Shown one piece after another: positions 44,012 through 52,619 of a DNA stretch of 64,000 bases. This DNA comes from Muribaculaceae bacterium (lineage in GTDB: Bacteria; Bacteroidota; Bacteroidia; Bacteroidales; Muribaculaceae): positions 1-64,000 of the forward strand of contig JAFLUA010000001.1 in NCBI GenBank assembly GCA_022508985.1, in the 5' to 3' direction. The notes under the pieces were generated by a model. It saw only the letters and a list, made by a program, of their open reading frames with translations, had not been told where the DNA came from and did not search any database. Position 1 is the stretch's first letter. Every line of letters starts with the position of its first letter. Position numbers and translations under genes: made by a program.

Positions 44012-44632
44012 ATGAAAAAGCTTATTTATTTCACCCTTTTGTTTCTGTTAGTAGTTATGGCTAACTCATGTAGTAATCGTTGCGAAAAAGATGCAACAGC
44101 GGCTGTTAATGTTACCGATGCCGTTCTTGAGAACATTATGACCCGCACGAGCGTGCGACAGTTTACCAATCGCCCCATAGCAGCCGACACGCTTGAGAAT
44201 ATTCTCAAAGCCGGTATGGCAGCTCCCACAGCAGTTAACAAGCAACCATGGGCTATGGTTGTTGTTACCGACCGTGACGTCTTAGACAGCCTTATGGCCG
44301 AACATCCTTACTCCAACCTAAAAACGGCCACAGCGGCTATTATCGTATGTGGAGATATGGAACTTGCTCTCGAAGGAGTAGCACAAGAATATTGGGTTCA
44401 AGATTGCTCTGCCGTTACCGAGAATATTCTTTTAGCCGCTCATGCCTACGGCCTTGGTGCTGTATGGTGTGGTGTGTATCCCAATCCCGAGCGCATACCG
44501 GGTGTTAAGCGTGTCTTAAATCTCCCCGACCATATAATGCCCCTCAATATCATATCGATGGGTTACCCGGTTGGCCCACAAGAACCGAAAGACAAATGGA
44601 TGCCCGAAAAAGTACATTATCAGAATTGGTAA
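44012..44632 (+). CDS. Nitroreductase-family protein with a lipoprotein-like signal peptide
   Basis: A 206-residue protein. Its first 20 residues form a signal peptide with a lipobox-like ANSC, so the Cys near residue 20 may be lipidated. The FMN-binding nitroreductase fold follows: MTRTSVRQFTNRPIAADTLE, KAGMAAPTAVNKQPWAMVVV and AHAYGLGAVWCGVYPN, all standard. Nitroreductases usually act in the cytosol with NAD(P)H, so an exported version needs another reductant and a way to gain FMN. It is the last gene before a strong terminator and 21 bp after recX. Activity is inferred. Confidence 0.88.
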   Translation: MKKLIYFTLLFLLVVMANSCSNRCEKDATAAVNVTDAVLENIMTRTSVRQFTNRPIAADTLENILKAGMAAPTAVNKQPWAMVVVTDRDVLDSLMAEHPYSNLKTATAAIIVCGDMELALEGVAQEYWVQDCSAVTENILLAAHAYGLGAVWCGVYPNPERIPGVKRVLNLPDHIMPLNIISMGYPVGPQEPKDKWMPEKVHYQNW

Positions 44633-44645
44633 TTTAACCGATAAT

Positions 44646-44691
44646 AAAACGACGCCCTGCGACAACATTAAATGCCGCAGGGCGTTGTTTT
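44646..44691. terminator. Bidirectional terminator between the nitroreductase and phosphatase genes
   Basis: A 16-bp stem with one G-U pair. The core is ACGCCCTGCG at 44652-44661 and CGCAGGGCGT at 44676-44685, extended by AAAAC and GTTTT, with a 14-base loop. A and T runs at the arms allow it to serve both convergent genes. Confidence 0.9.
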
Positions 44692-44703
44692 AGATGCTAT
44701 GAA

Positions 44704-46020
44704 TTATTCTGCAAAGCGTGTTGAGAATGCGCTGAGTTTATCGAGGTAGTATTTACGTAAATCACACCATCGGTAGTAGTAGCCGTCGACGGCGTCGATT
44801 GGTAGCGTAGCCTCGGCTTCGTTGAGCAACACCTTGACTAACACATCGTCGGGCGATATTTTGTCGGTTGATACGCGACGATAAAATACCATCTGAATAT
44901 TGCTTGCCATCGGGAATATTTCGTGGCAAAGCCAATGGCTGTGCAGAGTGGATAGGTCGTCGGTTTCATATCCGGCATTGTTGAGCTCCATCAAAACACT
45001 CAACGGTAGCAATACCGATTCGTGGCCGAAGCGAAGGTTCGCGCTTATATGAGGCGATACCATAGCAGTGTCGGCCGACGCTATGATGTTTGCTAATAAA
45101 TGGCGCTGTGTGAAGGGCACTCTATTGTTTGTTAGAGGAGTGTTGCCGGATGTGATATACCAATTGACATTTTTTGCGAGAAGTTCGTTTAGCAATTCTT
45201 CGGCACTGAAAATGTCGTACATGGTAGCATAGCCGTCGTGACTTTGGATATTCACAACTATCTCATACACACTGCTGAATACATCGGCTTCGCCAAGGCT
45301 GTCGGCTACAAATTGGCGGTCGTTAAACATTTTGTCGAAGAAGTAGTCCGACTTTGGCTGTGAAGCTCTGTATTCTTTGACTTTATATCGTGCCGCCGAT
45401 GAAGCGTTGCGGGCAATAGAATCTACGGCGGCATAGTTTAGTGTATCTTGAGTTGTTTGTGACGCGTCTATGGCAACATTTATTCCCGGTACGAGTCGTT
45501 GAATCTCAGCTACTTCGTTGGCCATCGACAAGATGCAGCGTATAACGGTAGTTGAGCGTGCATCGATATTTGTCTCCGCAGTAAATATCTCGGGGAAATT
45601 ATGCACCATACGAGTAGCTATTTCGCGGTGTTGACGATGGCCCAGAGGTGTTAGCTCGCCAACGCGCCCCCTCGAGTCGTTGCGGATTGTGCGTATTTCA
45701 TCGAATATCTCTTTGCCACGAGGTGTGAGTTTACCATATTTATCGGCTTTTTCCAACAACCTTACCGGCTTGTCGTAGTCTTCGTTACGAATGAGCCAAC
45801 GGCTGCCATGACGGCCGTAATGCTCGATATGGAAAGGCGTGTAGCCTTCGGGTGCGGCACTCAACTGAGGAACACCGTTGGCAGGTATCGGATATGCCCA
45901 TTGTTGGCTTCCGGCCTGCTCGCGTGTGATAAATATCTCGGTATTGCTCTGCGCGGCAACAGCGATATAGATGAAAACCGCCACCAGCATTGCCGCCAGC
46001 ACTTTGCCGTATAATCTCAT
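44704..46020 (-). CDS. Histidine-type phosphatase, Minpp-like (clade 2)
   Basis: A 438-residue exported enzyme with a signal peptide of about 23 residues. The catalytic motif is YGRHGSRW with R70-H71, rather than the RHGxRxP of phytases. The second half has FGHESVLLPL at the place of the usual HD/HAE proton donor. RSTTVIRCILSMANEV and LTPLGHRQH fit the clade 2 fold. Relatives in Bacteroides, such as BtMinpp, hydrolyse inositol phosphates. It is 5 bp after gpmI in one operon. Periplasmic release of phosphate from phytate or another phosphoester is the likely role; the substrate is not proven. Confidence 0.85.
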   Translation of the reverse strand: MRLYGKVLAAMLVAVFIYIAVAAQSNTEIFITREQAGSQQWAYPIPANGVPQLSAAPEGYTPFHIEHYGRHGSRWLIRNEDYDKPVRLLEKADKYGKLTPRGKEIFDEIRTIRNDSRGRVGELTPLGHRQHREIATRMVHNFPEIFTAETNIDARSTTVIRCILSMANEVAEIQRLVPGINVAIDASQTTQDTLNYAAVDSIARNASSAARYKVKEYRASQPKSDYFFDKMFNDRQFVADSLGEADVFSSVYEIVVNIQSHDGYATMYDIFSAEELLNELLAKNVNWYITSGNTPLTNNRVPFTQRHLLANIIASADTAMVSPHISANLRFGHESVLLPLSVLMELNNAGYETDDLSTLHSHWLCHEIFPMASNIQMVFYRRVSTDKISPDDVLVKVLLNEAEATLPIDAVDGYYYRWCDLRKYYLDKLSAFSTRFAE

Positions 46021-46025
46021 TGTGG

Positions 46026-47543
46026 TCAGTCTTTTATAAGGTCGTTGCCTGTCATTTCTTTTGGGCGAGGCAGCCCCATGATGTGAAGCAGCGATGGAGC
46101 AACGTCGGCGAGCAGTCCTTCTTCGACTTTTGCAGCAGTGTTAGAAGTGACATATACAAATGGCACAGGATTGAGCGAGTGTGCCGTGTTGGGTGTGCCG
46201 TCGCTGTTTTCGGCATTGTCAGCATTGCCATGGTCGGCTATGATAATAGCTTCGTAACCATGAGCTTTCGCGGCCTCTATAGTGTCGTGTAAGCATAAGT
46301 CGATAGTTTCAACGGCTTTGCAGATGGCAGGATATATGCCGGTATGGCCAACCATGTCGCCGTTGGCATAGTTCACCACCACGAAGTCGTATTTTTCTGT
46401 CGATAAAGCTTCAACGAGTTTGTCTTTGACTTCTATAGCACTCATCTCAGGCTTGAGGTCGTATGTAGCTACTTTAGGCGAGGGCACCAATATGCGATCT
46501 TCGCTTGGGAATGATGCTTCGCGTCCGCCATTGAAGAAGAACGTGACGTGTGCATATTTTTCGGTTTCGGCAATATGAAGTTGGCTTTTGCCATTTGTGG
46601 AGAGGTATTCTGCCAAGGTGTTAGCCACATCTTCTTTGTCGAATATAATGTGAACGCCTTTGAACGATGCATCGTAGGGTGTCATGCAGAAATACCTTAG
46701 CCCGGCAATGGTGTGCATACCTTCTTCGGGCATGTCTTTTTGCGTGAGTACTTCGGTGAGCTCTTTGGCGCGGTCGTTGCGATAGTTAAAGAAAATAACG
46801 CAGTCGCCCTCTTTGATAGTGCCGTCGACGGTGGCATTGTTTATTGGTTTGATAAATTCGTCGGTAACGTCTTCATCGTAGCTTTCTTGCATTGCCTGTG
46901 CCATATTTTCAGCTTGTTTGCCTTTGCCGTCGATGAGCAGGTCGTAGGCTTCTTTTACACGATTCCAGCGGCGGTCGCGGTCCATAGCGTAGTATCTGCC
47001 AACAATCGATGCTATAGTGCCGGCCGATTTAGCACAATGTTCTTCCACGGCTTTGATATAAGTGATGCCGCTGCGCGGATCGGTGTCGCGACCGTCCATA
47101 AAACAGTGTAGGAAAACCTTTTCGAGCTTGTATTGCTTTGCGATATCGCAAAGGGCATATAGGTGGTCGAGCGACGAATGCACACCACCGGTAGATGTTA
47201 AGCCCATGAAATGCATGGCTTTACCGCTGGTAGCGCAGTATTCAAAAGCACGCTTGATTTCGGGATTGTTTACAATTTCGCCCGAAGATATGGCTTTGTT
47301 AATCTTTACAAGGTCTTGATACACAACGCGTCCGGCTCCAATGTTGAGGTGACCGACCTCGGAGTTGCCCATTTGGCCGTCGGGCAGACCCACGTATTCT
47401 CCGCTGGCCTGGAGCTTGCTATGTGGATATGTTTCGATGAGATAATCCCAATAAGGTGTCGGTGTATTGTATATGGCATCGGCATGACTTTTGTTACCGA
47501 TGCCCCAGCCGTCGAGTATGACGAGTAATGCTTTGTGAGCCAT
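46026..47543 (-). CDS. gpmI: 2,3-bisphosphoglycerate-independent phosphoglycerate mutase
   Basis: A 505-residue glycolytic enzyme interconverting 3- and 2-phosphoglycerate through a phosphoserine. The metal-binding [10 protein letters not shown] opens the protein. The nucleophile is S61 in [20 protein letters not shown]. Further motifs are [22 protein letters not shown], and the second metal site [15 protein letters not shown] with [11 protein letters not shown]. Length is normal. It follows a small membrane protein gene by 13 bp and precedes the histidine phosphatase by 5 bp. Confidence 0.97.
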   Translation of the reverse strand: MAHKALLVILDGWGIGNKSHADAIYNTPTPYWDYLIETYPHSKLQASGEYVGLPDGQMGNSEVGHLNIGAGRVVYQDLVKINKAISSGEIVNNPEIKRAFEYCATSGKAMHFMGLTSTGGVHSSLDHLYALCDIAKQYKLEKVFLHCFMDGRDTDPRSGITYIKAVEEHCAKSAGTIASIVGRYYAMDRDRRWNRVKEAYDLLIDGKGKQAENMAQAMQESYDEDVTDEFIKPINNATVDGTIKEGDCVIFFNYRNDRAKELTEVLTQKDMPEEGMHTIAGLRYFCMTPYDASFKGVHIIFDKEDVANTLAEYLSTNGKSQLHIAETEKYAHVTFFFNGGREASFPSEDRILVPSPKVATYDLKPEMSAIEVKDKLVEALSTEKYDFVVVNYANGDMVGHTGIYPAICKAVETIDLCLHDTIEAAKAHGYEAIIIADHGNADNAENSDGTPNTAHSLNPVPFVYVTSNTAAKVEEGLLADVAPSLLHIMGLPRPKEMTGNDLIKD

Positions 47544-47556
47544 TGATATATTGATT

Positions 47557-47793
47557 TTAATTATTTGATTTCGTTGAATTTTCGATATCGTCGGTGCGCT
47601 CTTGCCTCAATTTCTCGCGACGTTTAAGGCTGAAATGCAGCAATATGAGAATTAGCACAGTAATTGCAATTACACCAAAATACTGTAGCGCCGAGGTCTC
47701 GCCACCGGCATAGCCTTTGTATCCTATGCCTGCCATCACGGCTAAATAGATGGCCAGGATAAGCGGAATTGATGTCGAACGTCGTATCTTCAT
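47557..47793 (-). CDS. Small two-helix membrane protein, unknown function
   Basis: A 78-residue protein with two membrane segments (about residues 8-25 and 36-53), joined by a [17 protein letters not shown] loop. A charged cytoplasmic tail ([15 protein letters not shown]) follows. Its ATG overlaps the TAA of the exonuclease gene by one base (TTACAT-type junction on plus at 47791-47795), so it is translationally coupled. It lies 13 bp before gpmI. Similar small membrane proteins at this place in other Bacteroidales have no assigned role that I know of. Confidence 0.7.
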   Translation of the reverse strand: MKIRRSTSIPLILAIYLAVMAGIGYKGYAGGETSALQYFGVIAITVLILILLHFSLKRREKLRQERTDDIENSTKSNN

Positions 47794-48455
47794 TATTTTC
47801 TGTTAGCGTTGGGGCCTCCAAGCTGTGGCGGCTCCTCGATGTGCCTGAAAGGCGATGTGAGAGGGTCGAATTCGCCGCTGGTTAGCGAGTTGTAGATTCT
47901 TAGACAAGCCCATGCATCTAAGGCGGCATATGCCTGCTGAGCACCCGACAAGGTCTCGGCCTCCCAATTGGTAAGCCGTTGGCTCTTTGATATGCGCTCG
48001 CCAAAAATGATGGCATACACCTTTTGCAGCGAGATGTCGGATATATCGTAATGAGCCACCATTTTTTGCAGGTCGACAAAGCCCTGAGGGTTAATCGAGG
48101 CTGTTCTGCTCAGCACCTTGAAGTCGTCGTGAAGCGACAAGCCTATTTTTATTATGTCGGGGTTCTCGAGAAACTTCTTTAGCTCGGAGCATATGCCTAT
48201 CTTGTTGAGCCTGAATAGAAAACAGCGCTCTAAAGTTGAAATCTGCATAAGCGCCATCTTGTGCACGAGACCTTTGCGAAACGACGGCCGAGTCTCTGTG
48301 TCAAATCCTACGGCGTGTTCTTTCGACAAAAAGCGCAGAGCGCTATGAGCCTCGGCAGCCGAGTCGATAAGAGTAATTGCCGCTGGGTATGTCATCACCG
48401 GCATCTCGGCGAGTTGGTCTTTGCTTATGCTGATTATATAGTGCGACGTATTCAC
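47793..48455 (-). CDS. DEDD-family 3'-5' exonuclease (RNase D-like)
   Basis: A 220-residue protein. The start is a GTG at 48453-48455: relatives keep the ISKDQLAEMPV stretch, so the later in-frame ATG is too short. The DEDDy motifs are VGFDTETRPSF (ExoI), IGLSLHDDFKVL (ExoII) and QQAYAALDAWACLRIY (ExoIII with Tyr). There is no HRDC domain, so it is shorter than RNase D. Such proteins trim RNA or DNA 3' ends. The -7 box at 48460-48467 almost touches the start codon, predicting a leaderless message. It heads the operon with the small membrane protein, gpmI and the phosphatase. Confidence 0.85.
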   Translation of the reverse strand: MNTSHYIISISKDQLAEMPVMTYPAAITLIDSAAEAHSALRFLSKEHAVGFDTETRPSFRKGLVHKMALMQISTLERCFLFRLNKIGICSELKKFLENPDIIKIGLSLHDDFKVLSRTASINPQGFVDLQKMVAHYDISDISLQKVYAIIFGERISKSQRLTNWEAETLSGAQQAYAALDAWACLRIYNSLTSGEFDPLTSPFRHIEEPPQLGGPNANRK

Positions 48456-48459
48456 AACG

Positions 48460-48467
48460 CAAAATTA
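48460..48467 (-). promoter_or_regulatory. Predicted -7 box for the exonuclease operon
   Basis: TAATTTTG on minus, 4 bp before the GTG start. Confidence 0.45.
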
Positions 48468-48493
48468 CAATAAAAATGTAGATTAGGCAAAAG

Positions 48494-48512
48494 AAAAAAG
48501 GCATTCCACGCC
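48494..48512 (-). terminator. Weak candidate terminator after bioD
   Basis: On minus, a short stem (GGCG/TGCC with one G-U pair, 48500-48512) is followed by six T. The stem is only 4 bp, so this is tentative. Confidence 0.3.
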
Positions 48513-48527
48513 AAAGAAATTTTGCCA

Positions 48528-49190
48528 TTAGAGATTTTTCATGCTTGGCATTGTGAGGTATTCGGTGTGAGGGAAATGGCGCTCGAGATAGCGGGCAATG
48601 AAAGCGTGGGTATCGTCGGCTATCATGGCGTCGGAGTCGTAGTAACAGTTATATATAACGGCTTCGAGGTTGAGCCCACGTGCTTTGATTGCTTCTAACG
48701 AAAGTATGGTATGGTTTATAGAGCCGAGTCGGCCGTTAGTGGTGAGCACTATCGGCAGCTGATGTTCAACAAGGTAGTCGATAGCGAAATAAGAGTCGGT
48801 GATAGGCACCATGAGACCGCCAGCGCCTTCGATGAGCACGATGTCGTATCTTTTGAGCAATTCGTCGCTTGCCGCTTCTATTTTTTGCAAGTCGATGTCG
48901 CAGCCGTCGATTCGAGCCGCTAATTGTGCCGATGCGGGGTAGGTGAGTATTATCGGGGCCGTCAATCGCTCGGTATCTTCAGGGAGCAAGCCTGTGCCGA
49001 GGAGCCGTCGGTGCGCTTCGATGTCTTCGGAGCTGTCGGTACAACCTGTCTGGATAAATTTCTGAGTTATAACCGACAAGCCTTGATCTATAAGTTTTTG
49101 AGCGTAGAATGCTGTGGCGTATGTTTTGCCGGCATCGGTGTCGATACCGCTTATAAAAATTGCTTTTGAGGGCTTGTCGGTATTTTTCAT
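48528..49190 (-). CDS. bioD: Dethiobiotin synthetase
   Basis: With the ATG at 49188-49190 the product has 220 residues. An in-frame ATG 111 bp upstream would overlap the BioGC coding region and is rejected. BioD uses ATP and CO2 to close the ureido ring of 7,8-diaminopelargonate. The modified P-loop is SGIDTDAGKTYA (near residues 12-23), followed by TQKFIQTGC and the EGAGGLMVPI signature near 115. It lies 7 bp after the BioGC fusion. bioA, bioF and bioB are not in the window. Confidence 0.95.
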   Translation of the reverse strand: MKNTDKPSKAIFISGIDTDAGKTYATAFYAQKLIDQGLSVITQKFIQTGCTDSSEDIEAHRRLLGTGLLPEDTERLTAPIILTYPASAQLAARIDGCDIDLQKIEAASDELLKRYDIVLIEGAGGLMVPITDSYFAIDYLVEHQLPIVLTTNGRLGSINHTILSLEAIKARGLNLEAVIYNCYYDSDAMIADDTHAFIARYLERHFPHTEYLTMPSMKNL

Positions 49191-49197
49191 GGTGTAA

Positions 49198-50592
49198 TTA
49201 TTTTTTGCGCAATATAAACAATAGCGGGCGATATGTGGCACGATATTTACCATCGAGGTCGGCTCCGTAATGTGCGAGTGCGTTTCGTATGTGTGAATCA
49301 CCGGCCGAATCGCGGTCTAAGGAGTTGACACCCGAGCCCTTGAGGTGGCGGAATACTTCAATAGCGCTATCGAACTCGAGGGTGTAGCTATATGAGTACC
49401 AGTCGATAACGTCGAAAGTATCGGGTATTATTTCGCTCCATTGGCGAGCGCTCAGCAACGGCAGGCTACGCCCCGTTGCTTGTGCCACTTCGTAGAGGTT
49501 GCCTTTGACAAAGGTGCTTGCTATGAGGTATCCCCCCGAGGCCAAAATGCGAGAACACTCTACAAAAAAACGAGTGGGGGAGTTGAACCATTGTATTGTC
49601 GATGACGACGCTATGATGTCGACCGACGACGAGGGTATGCGCATTATGCTTGTCTCGGCATCGGTCTGTCGGAAAATGCGTTGCGGACCTTGGAGAGGGG
49701 CCTTCCCGGCTATGTCCCACATTTCGAAAGACGTTTCACAGTCGCACCATTGGTTGATATGCCGGCTCAACAAGCCTGTGCCGCATCCTATCTCCAGCAC
49801 CCGAGCGCCTCTCATGCCGGCATATTTGTCTATGCCGCGAGCCTCGGCCATATTACATAGGCGCTCGACGATGTTGGCTTGTACGGGCGTATTGTCGTCG
49901 TAGGTGTCTTGCTGTCGCGCGAAGCGAGAACTCATGCGTTCTTTGTCGACTATATAATGGTCGATAATCTTCCTGATGTCGATGAGGTGAGGCTCGTCGA
50001 GTATTTCGATAGGTGTACCTTGCCATGCACGCCATTGATTCACGGCCGGGAAGATGGCATCGTCGCGTCCTATTATAGCCATATCCCATCGTTTCAGCGG
50101 TTCATGGGCCAACAATGGGAGTGGATAGAAGGCTTCGAGCTCGGTCTTTAATTCATCTACTTGACGCTGTGGCATATTGGCTGCGAAAAGCTCGAAGCGC
50201 TCTCTCGACCCGGCCATACGACGATAAAACTTGAGCAGGTTGCGCTCATTGAGGCCCTCGAGTGTGCCTCGAAAAATATTTTCGGGAATACCCCTCCGAC
50301 GGTCGACAGGGTAGAGTGTGCCGTTGATTGCGACACGGCGAGTGACGCGGCTATCGATGGCGTAAGTAGATATTGCCGAGGCATATACGCCGAGCGACCA
50401 TGCTATAATGCATATCTCGGAGTATGCGCCGGCAAACGACCAATCGATATGCATCGAGTTATAATCCCACACAAGGGCAATATCGTAGCCGTCGCGTCGC
50501 AGACCCTTGAACGGCCGTGGGTCCATAGCCCATCCCGCGAAAACGATGATGAGCCGGTCGGCATTTTCTCGTGTGATAAACTCTACTTTCAT
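49198..50592 (-). CDS. BioG-BioC fusion: pimeloyl-ACP methyl ester esterase and malonyl-ACP O-methyltransferase
   Basis: A 464-residue bifunctional protein of early biotin synthesis. Residues 1-215 are a BioG-type hydrolase with FAGWAMDPRPF, nucleophile S66 in AWSLGVYAS, an Asp in IGRDDAIFP and H202 in DEPHLID. From about 216 a BioC methyltransferase follows, with SSRFARQQDTYDDNTPVQ, SAM motif LEIGCGTG (266-273) and STIQWFNSPTRFF. BioC caps malonyl-ACP so that fatty acid synthase can build pimelate, and BioG removes the methyl group at the end. Joining both lets one protein mark and unmark the chain. It is co-transcribed with bioD. Confidence 0.92.
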   Translation of the reverse strand: MKVEFITRENADRLIIVFAGWAMDPRPFKGLRRDGYDIALVWDYNSMHIDWSFAGAYSEICIIAWSLGVYASAISTYAIDSRVTRRVAINGTLYPVDRRRGIPENIFRGTLEGLNERNLLKFYRRMAGSRERFELFAANMPQRQVDELKTELEAFYPLPLLAHEPLKRWDMAIIGRDDAIFPAVNQWRAWQGTPIEILDEPHLIDIRKIIDHYIVDKERMSSRFARQQDTYDDNTPVQANIVERLCNMAEARGIDKYAGMRGARVLEIGCGTGLLSRHINQWCDCETSFEMWDIAGKAPLQGPQRIFRQTDAETSIMRIPSSSVDIIASSSTIQWFNSPTRFFVECSRILASGGYLIASTFVKGNLYEVAQATGRSLPLLSARQWSEIIPDTFDVIDWYSYSYTLEFDSAIEVFRHLKGSGVNSLDRDSAGDSHIRNALAHYGADLDGKYRATYRPLLFILRKK

Positions 50593-50611
50593 AGATGGTG
50601 TGAATCAGCTG

Positions 50612-50619
50612 CAAAATTA
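50612..50619 (-). promoter_or_regulatory. Predicted -7 box for the bioGC-bioD operon
   Basis: TAATTTTG on minus, 19 bp before the ATG. No BirA-type palindrome is evident near it. Confidence 0.5.
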
Positions 50620-50760
50620 CTATTTTCATATCTTATACAGAACAATTATCGGTTGAAAAAATGGCGAGATAGCAATCTTTATTAGCGAAATTGTTGAATG
50701 ACGATGAGTTATATCTGCAACTTGTTGGTGCAAAATATGCGTAATGTCATTTATAATAGT

Positions 50761-50768
50761 TACCTTTG
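50761..50768 (+). promoter_or_regulatory. Predicted -7 box for the MscS-type channel gene
   Basis: TACCTTTG, 38 bp before the ATG at 50807. Confidence 0.5.
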
Positions 50769-50806
50769 TGAAAATATAGTTTTTTTACCAATAACTTGAA
50801 ACAGAT

Positions 50807-52603
50807 ATGAACGGCAGAATCAAACGCTTAAATGCGCTTATATATATCATTGTGTTGGTGTGTGTGGCCCCCTTTGTCCTTAAGGCACAAGCAACAGACA
50901 CGACCGATTTATTTAGCGAGCCCGACAGTGCTGTACAGCTTACCTACTCGGCCTATGTGCTGTCGCTTATCGATTCATTAGAGGCGGCGAGGATAAACGA
51001 GGCCAATATGCGTATGGAATTGGAGCACTTGCGCTATACCATGGTTTCGGCCGACTCGCTTAAACGTGAAGAGCAAAAGCATCGCATCGATTCTTTACGC
51101 AAATATACAGTAGGGGTGCCGGTGGTGGTTGAAGGTGACACTTTGTTTTACTTCTATAGCAAACGAGGAGGATACACGCCGCACCAACGCGCTATTATGG
51201 CGCGTGAAGCGATGGAGAAGCTTGGCGGTCGCTTTAATTTGCAGCCCGACTCGGTCTTCATCGACGATTCCGATAATGTGTCGGATATTATGTATGATAA
51301 TGTTGTGATAGCGTCGTTTACCGACCAAGATGCTCTATGGGCCGGCATGTCGCAAGATACTCTCGCTAAAGAGCGTCGCAAGGTGATTGTTGCCCAGTTG
51401 TATAAACTCAAAGAAGAACATGGGCTGTGGACGCTCCTCAAGCGTATTTTCTATTTCATTCTCGTCGTTGTAGGCCAGTATTTCCTTTTCCGCTTCACAG
51501 CATGGCTCTTCGGTAAATTGCGTGATTATATAGAAGGACTGAAAGAGACGAAGTTGCACCCTATAATGATTCAGAACTATGAGTTGCTTGACACTCAGAA
51601 GCAAGTAAATCTCTTGCAATTCTTGGCAAATATAGGGCGATATCTCGTAATGGGCTTGCAGCTTCTTATATCTGTCCCTCTGATATTCTCAATCTTCCCG
51701 CAAACCGAAGATCTTGCCTATCAGTTATTGGGCTATATATGGTCGCCAATACGTAGTATATTGGTGGGCATCGTTGAGTATATCCCCAATCTGATTACAA
51801 TATTTATAATCTGTCTTGCAATACGTTATCTGATACGCCTCCTGCGCTATTTGAGCAAGGAAATAGAGTCGGAGCGCTTAAAAATCAACGGTTTCTATCC
51901 CGACTGGGCCGCACCTACCTTCAATATTATCCGTTTCTTGCTCTACGCCTTTATGATAGCGATGATATATCCCTATCTGCCGGGAGCCGATAAGGGCGTA
52001 TTTCAGGGCATCTCGGTGTTTGTAGGTCTTATTATATCTCTGGGGTCGAGCACAGTGATAGGCAATGTGATATCGGGATGGGTTATAACATATATGCGCC
52101 CCTTCCGAAAAGGTGATCGTATCAAGTTGAACGACACCGTGGGCGACATCATAGAAAAGACGCCGCTGGTGACGCGCATACGCACATCGAAAAACGAGGT
52201 CGTTACAATGCCTAATTCTTTCATCATGTCGGCGCAAAGTATCAACTATACAACGTCGGCGCATGAATACGGGCTGATTCTTCACTCGGAAGTGTCGATT
52301 GGCTACGACGTCCCGTGGCGCACGGTGCATAAATTGCTCATCGATGCTGCTTTAAGTACGCCCGGAATTCTTCATGAGCCCAAGCCTTTTGTCCTTGAAA
52401 CGTCGTTGAGCGACTGGTATCCTGTATATCAGATAAATGCTTATACGCGCGATGCCCAGTTGATGGGCCCAATTTATTCTGCCTTGCATCAGAATATACA
52501 AGACCGATTCAATGAGGCGGGCGTTGAGATTCTGTCGCCGCAGTATGTGGCAACACGCGACGGCAACGCGTCGACTGTCGTAACCGACCCAAAGAAAGAT
52601 TGA
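50807..52603 (+). CDS. Large MscS-family mechanosensitive channel
   Basis: A 598-residue protein. A signal peptide (to about residue 27) is followed by a roughly 180-residue periplasmic region with a coiled-coil (ARINEANMRMELEHLRYT). Several membrane helices follow (about 210-430). The MscS core is GLIISLGSSTVIGNVISGW for the pore helix and YMRPFRKGDRIKLND for the beta domain, with a C-terminal alpha-beta domain ending near 590. It would release solutes on osmotic downshock. The extra N-terminal region puts it among the larger MscS paralogues. It ends 16 bp before the M6 peptidase gene. Confidence 0.92.
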   Translation: MNGRIKRLNALIYIIVLVCVAPFVLKAQATDTTDLFSEPDSAVQLTYSAYVLSLIDSLEAARINEANMRMELEHLRYTMVSADSLKREEQKHRIDSLRKYTVGVPVVVEGDTLFYFYSKRGGYTPHQRAIMAREAMEKLGGRFNLQPDSVFIDDSDNVSDIMYDNVVIASFTDQDALWAGMSQDTLAKERRKVIVAQLYKLKEEHGLWTLLKRIFYFILVVVGQYFLFRFTAWLFGKLRDYIEGLKETKLHPIMIQNYELLDTQKQVNLLQFLANIGRYLVMGLQLLISVPLIFSIFPQTEDLAYQLLGYIWSPIRSILVGIVEYIPNLITIFIICLAIRYLIRLLRYLSKEIESERLKINGFYPDWAAPTFNIIRFLLYAFMIAMIYPYLPGADKGVFQGISVFVGLIISLGSSTVIGNVISGWVITYMRPFRKGDRIKLNDTVGDIIEKTPLVTRIRTSKNEVVTMPNSFIMSAQSINYTTSAHEYGLILHSEVSIGYDVPWRTVHKLLIDAALSTPGILHEPKPFVLETSLSDWYPVYQINAYTRDAQLMGPIYSALHQNIQDRFNEAGVEILSPQYVATRDGNASTVVTDPKKD

Positions 52604-52619
52604 GCAGAGGAGTGTACAG

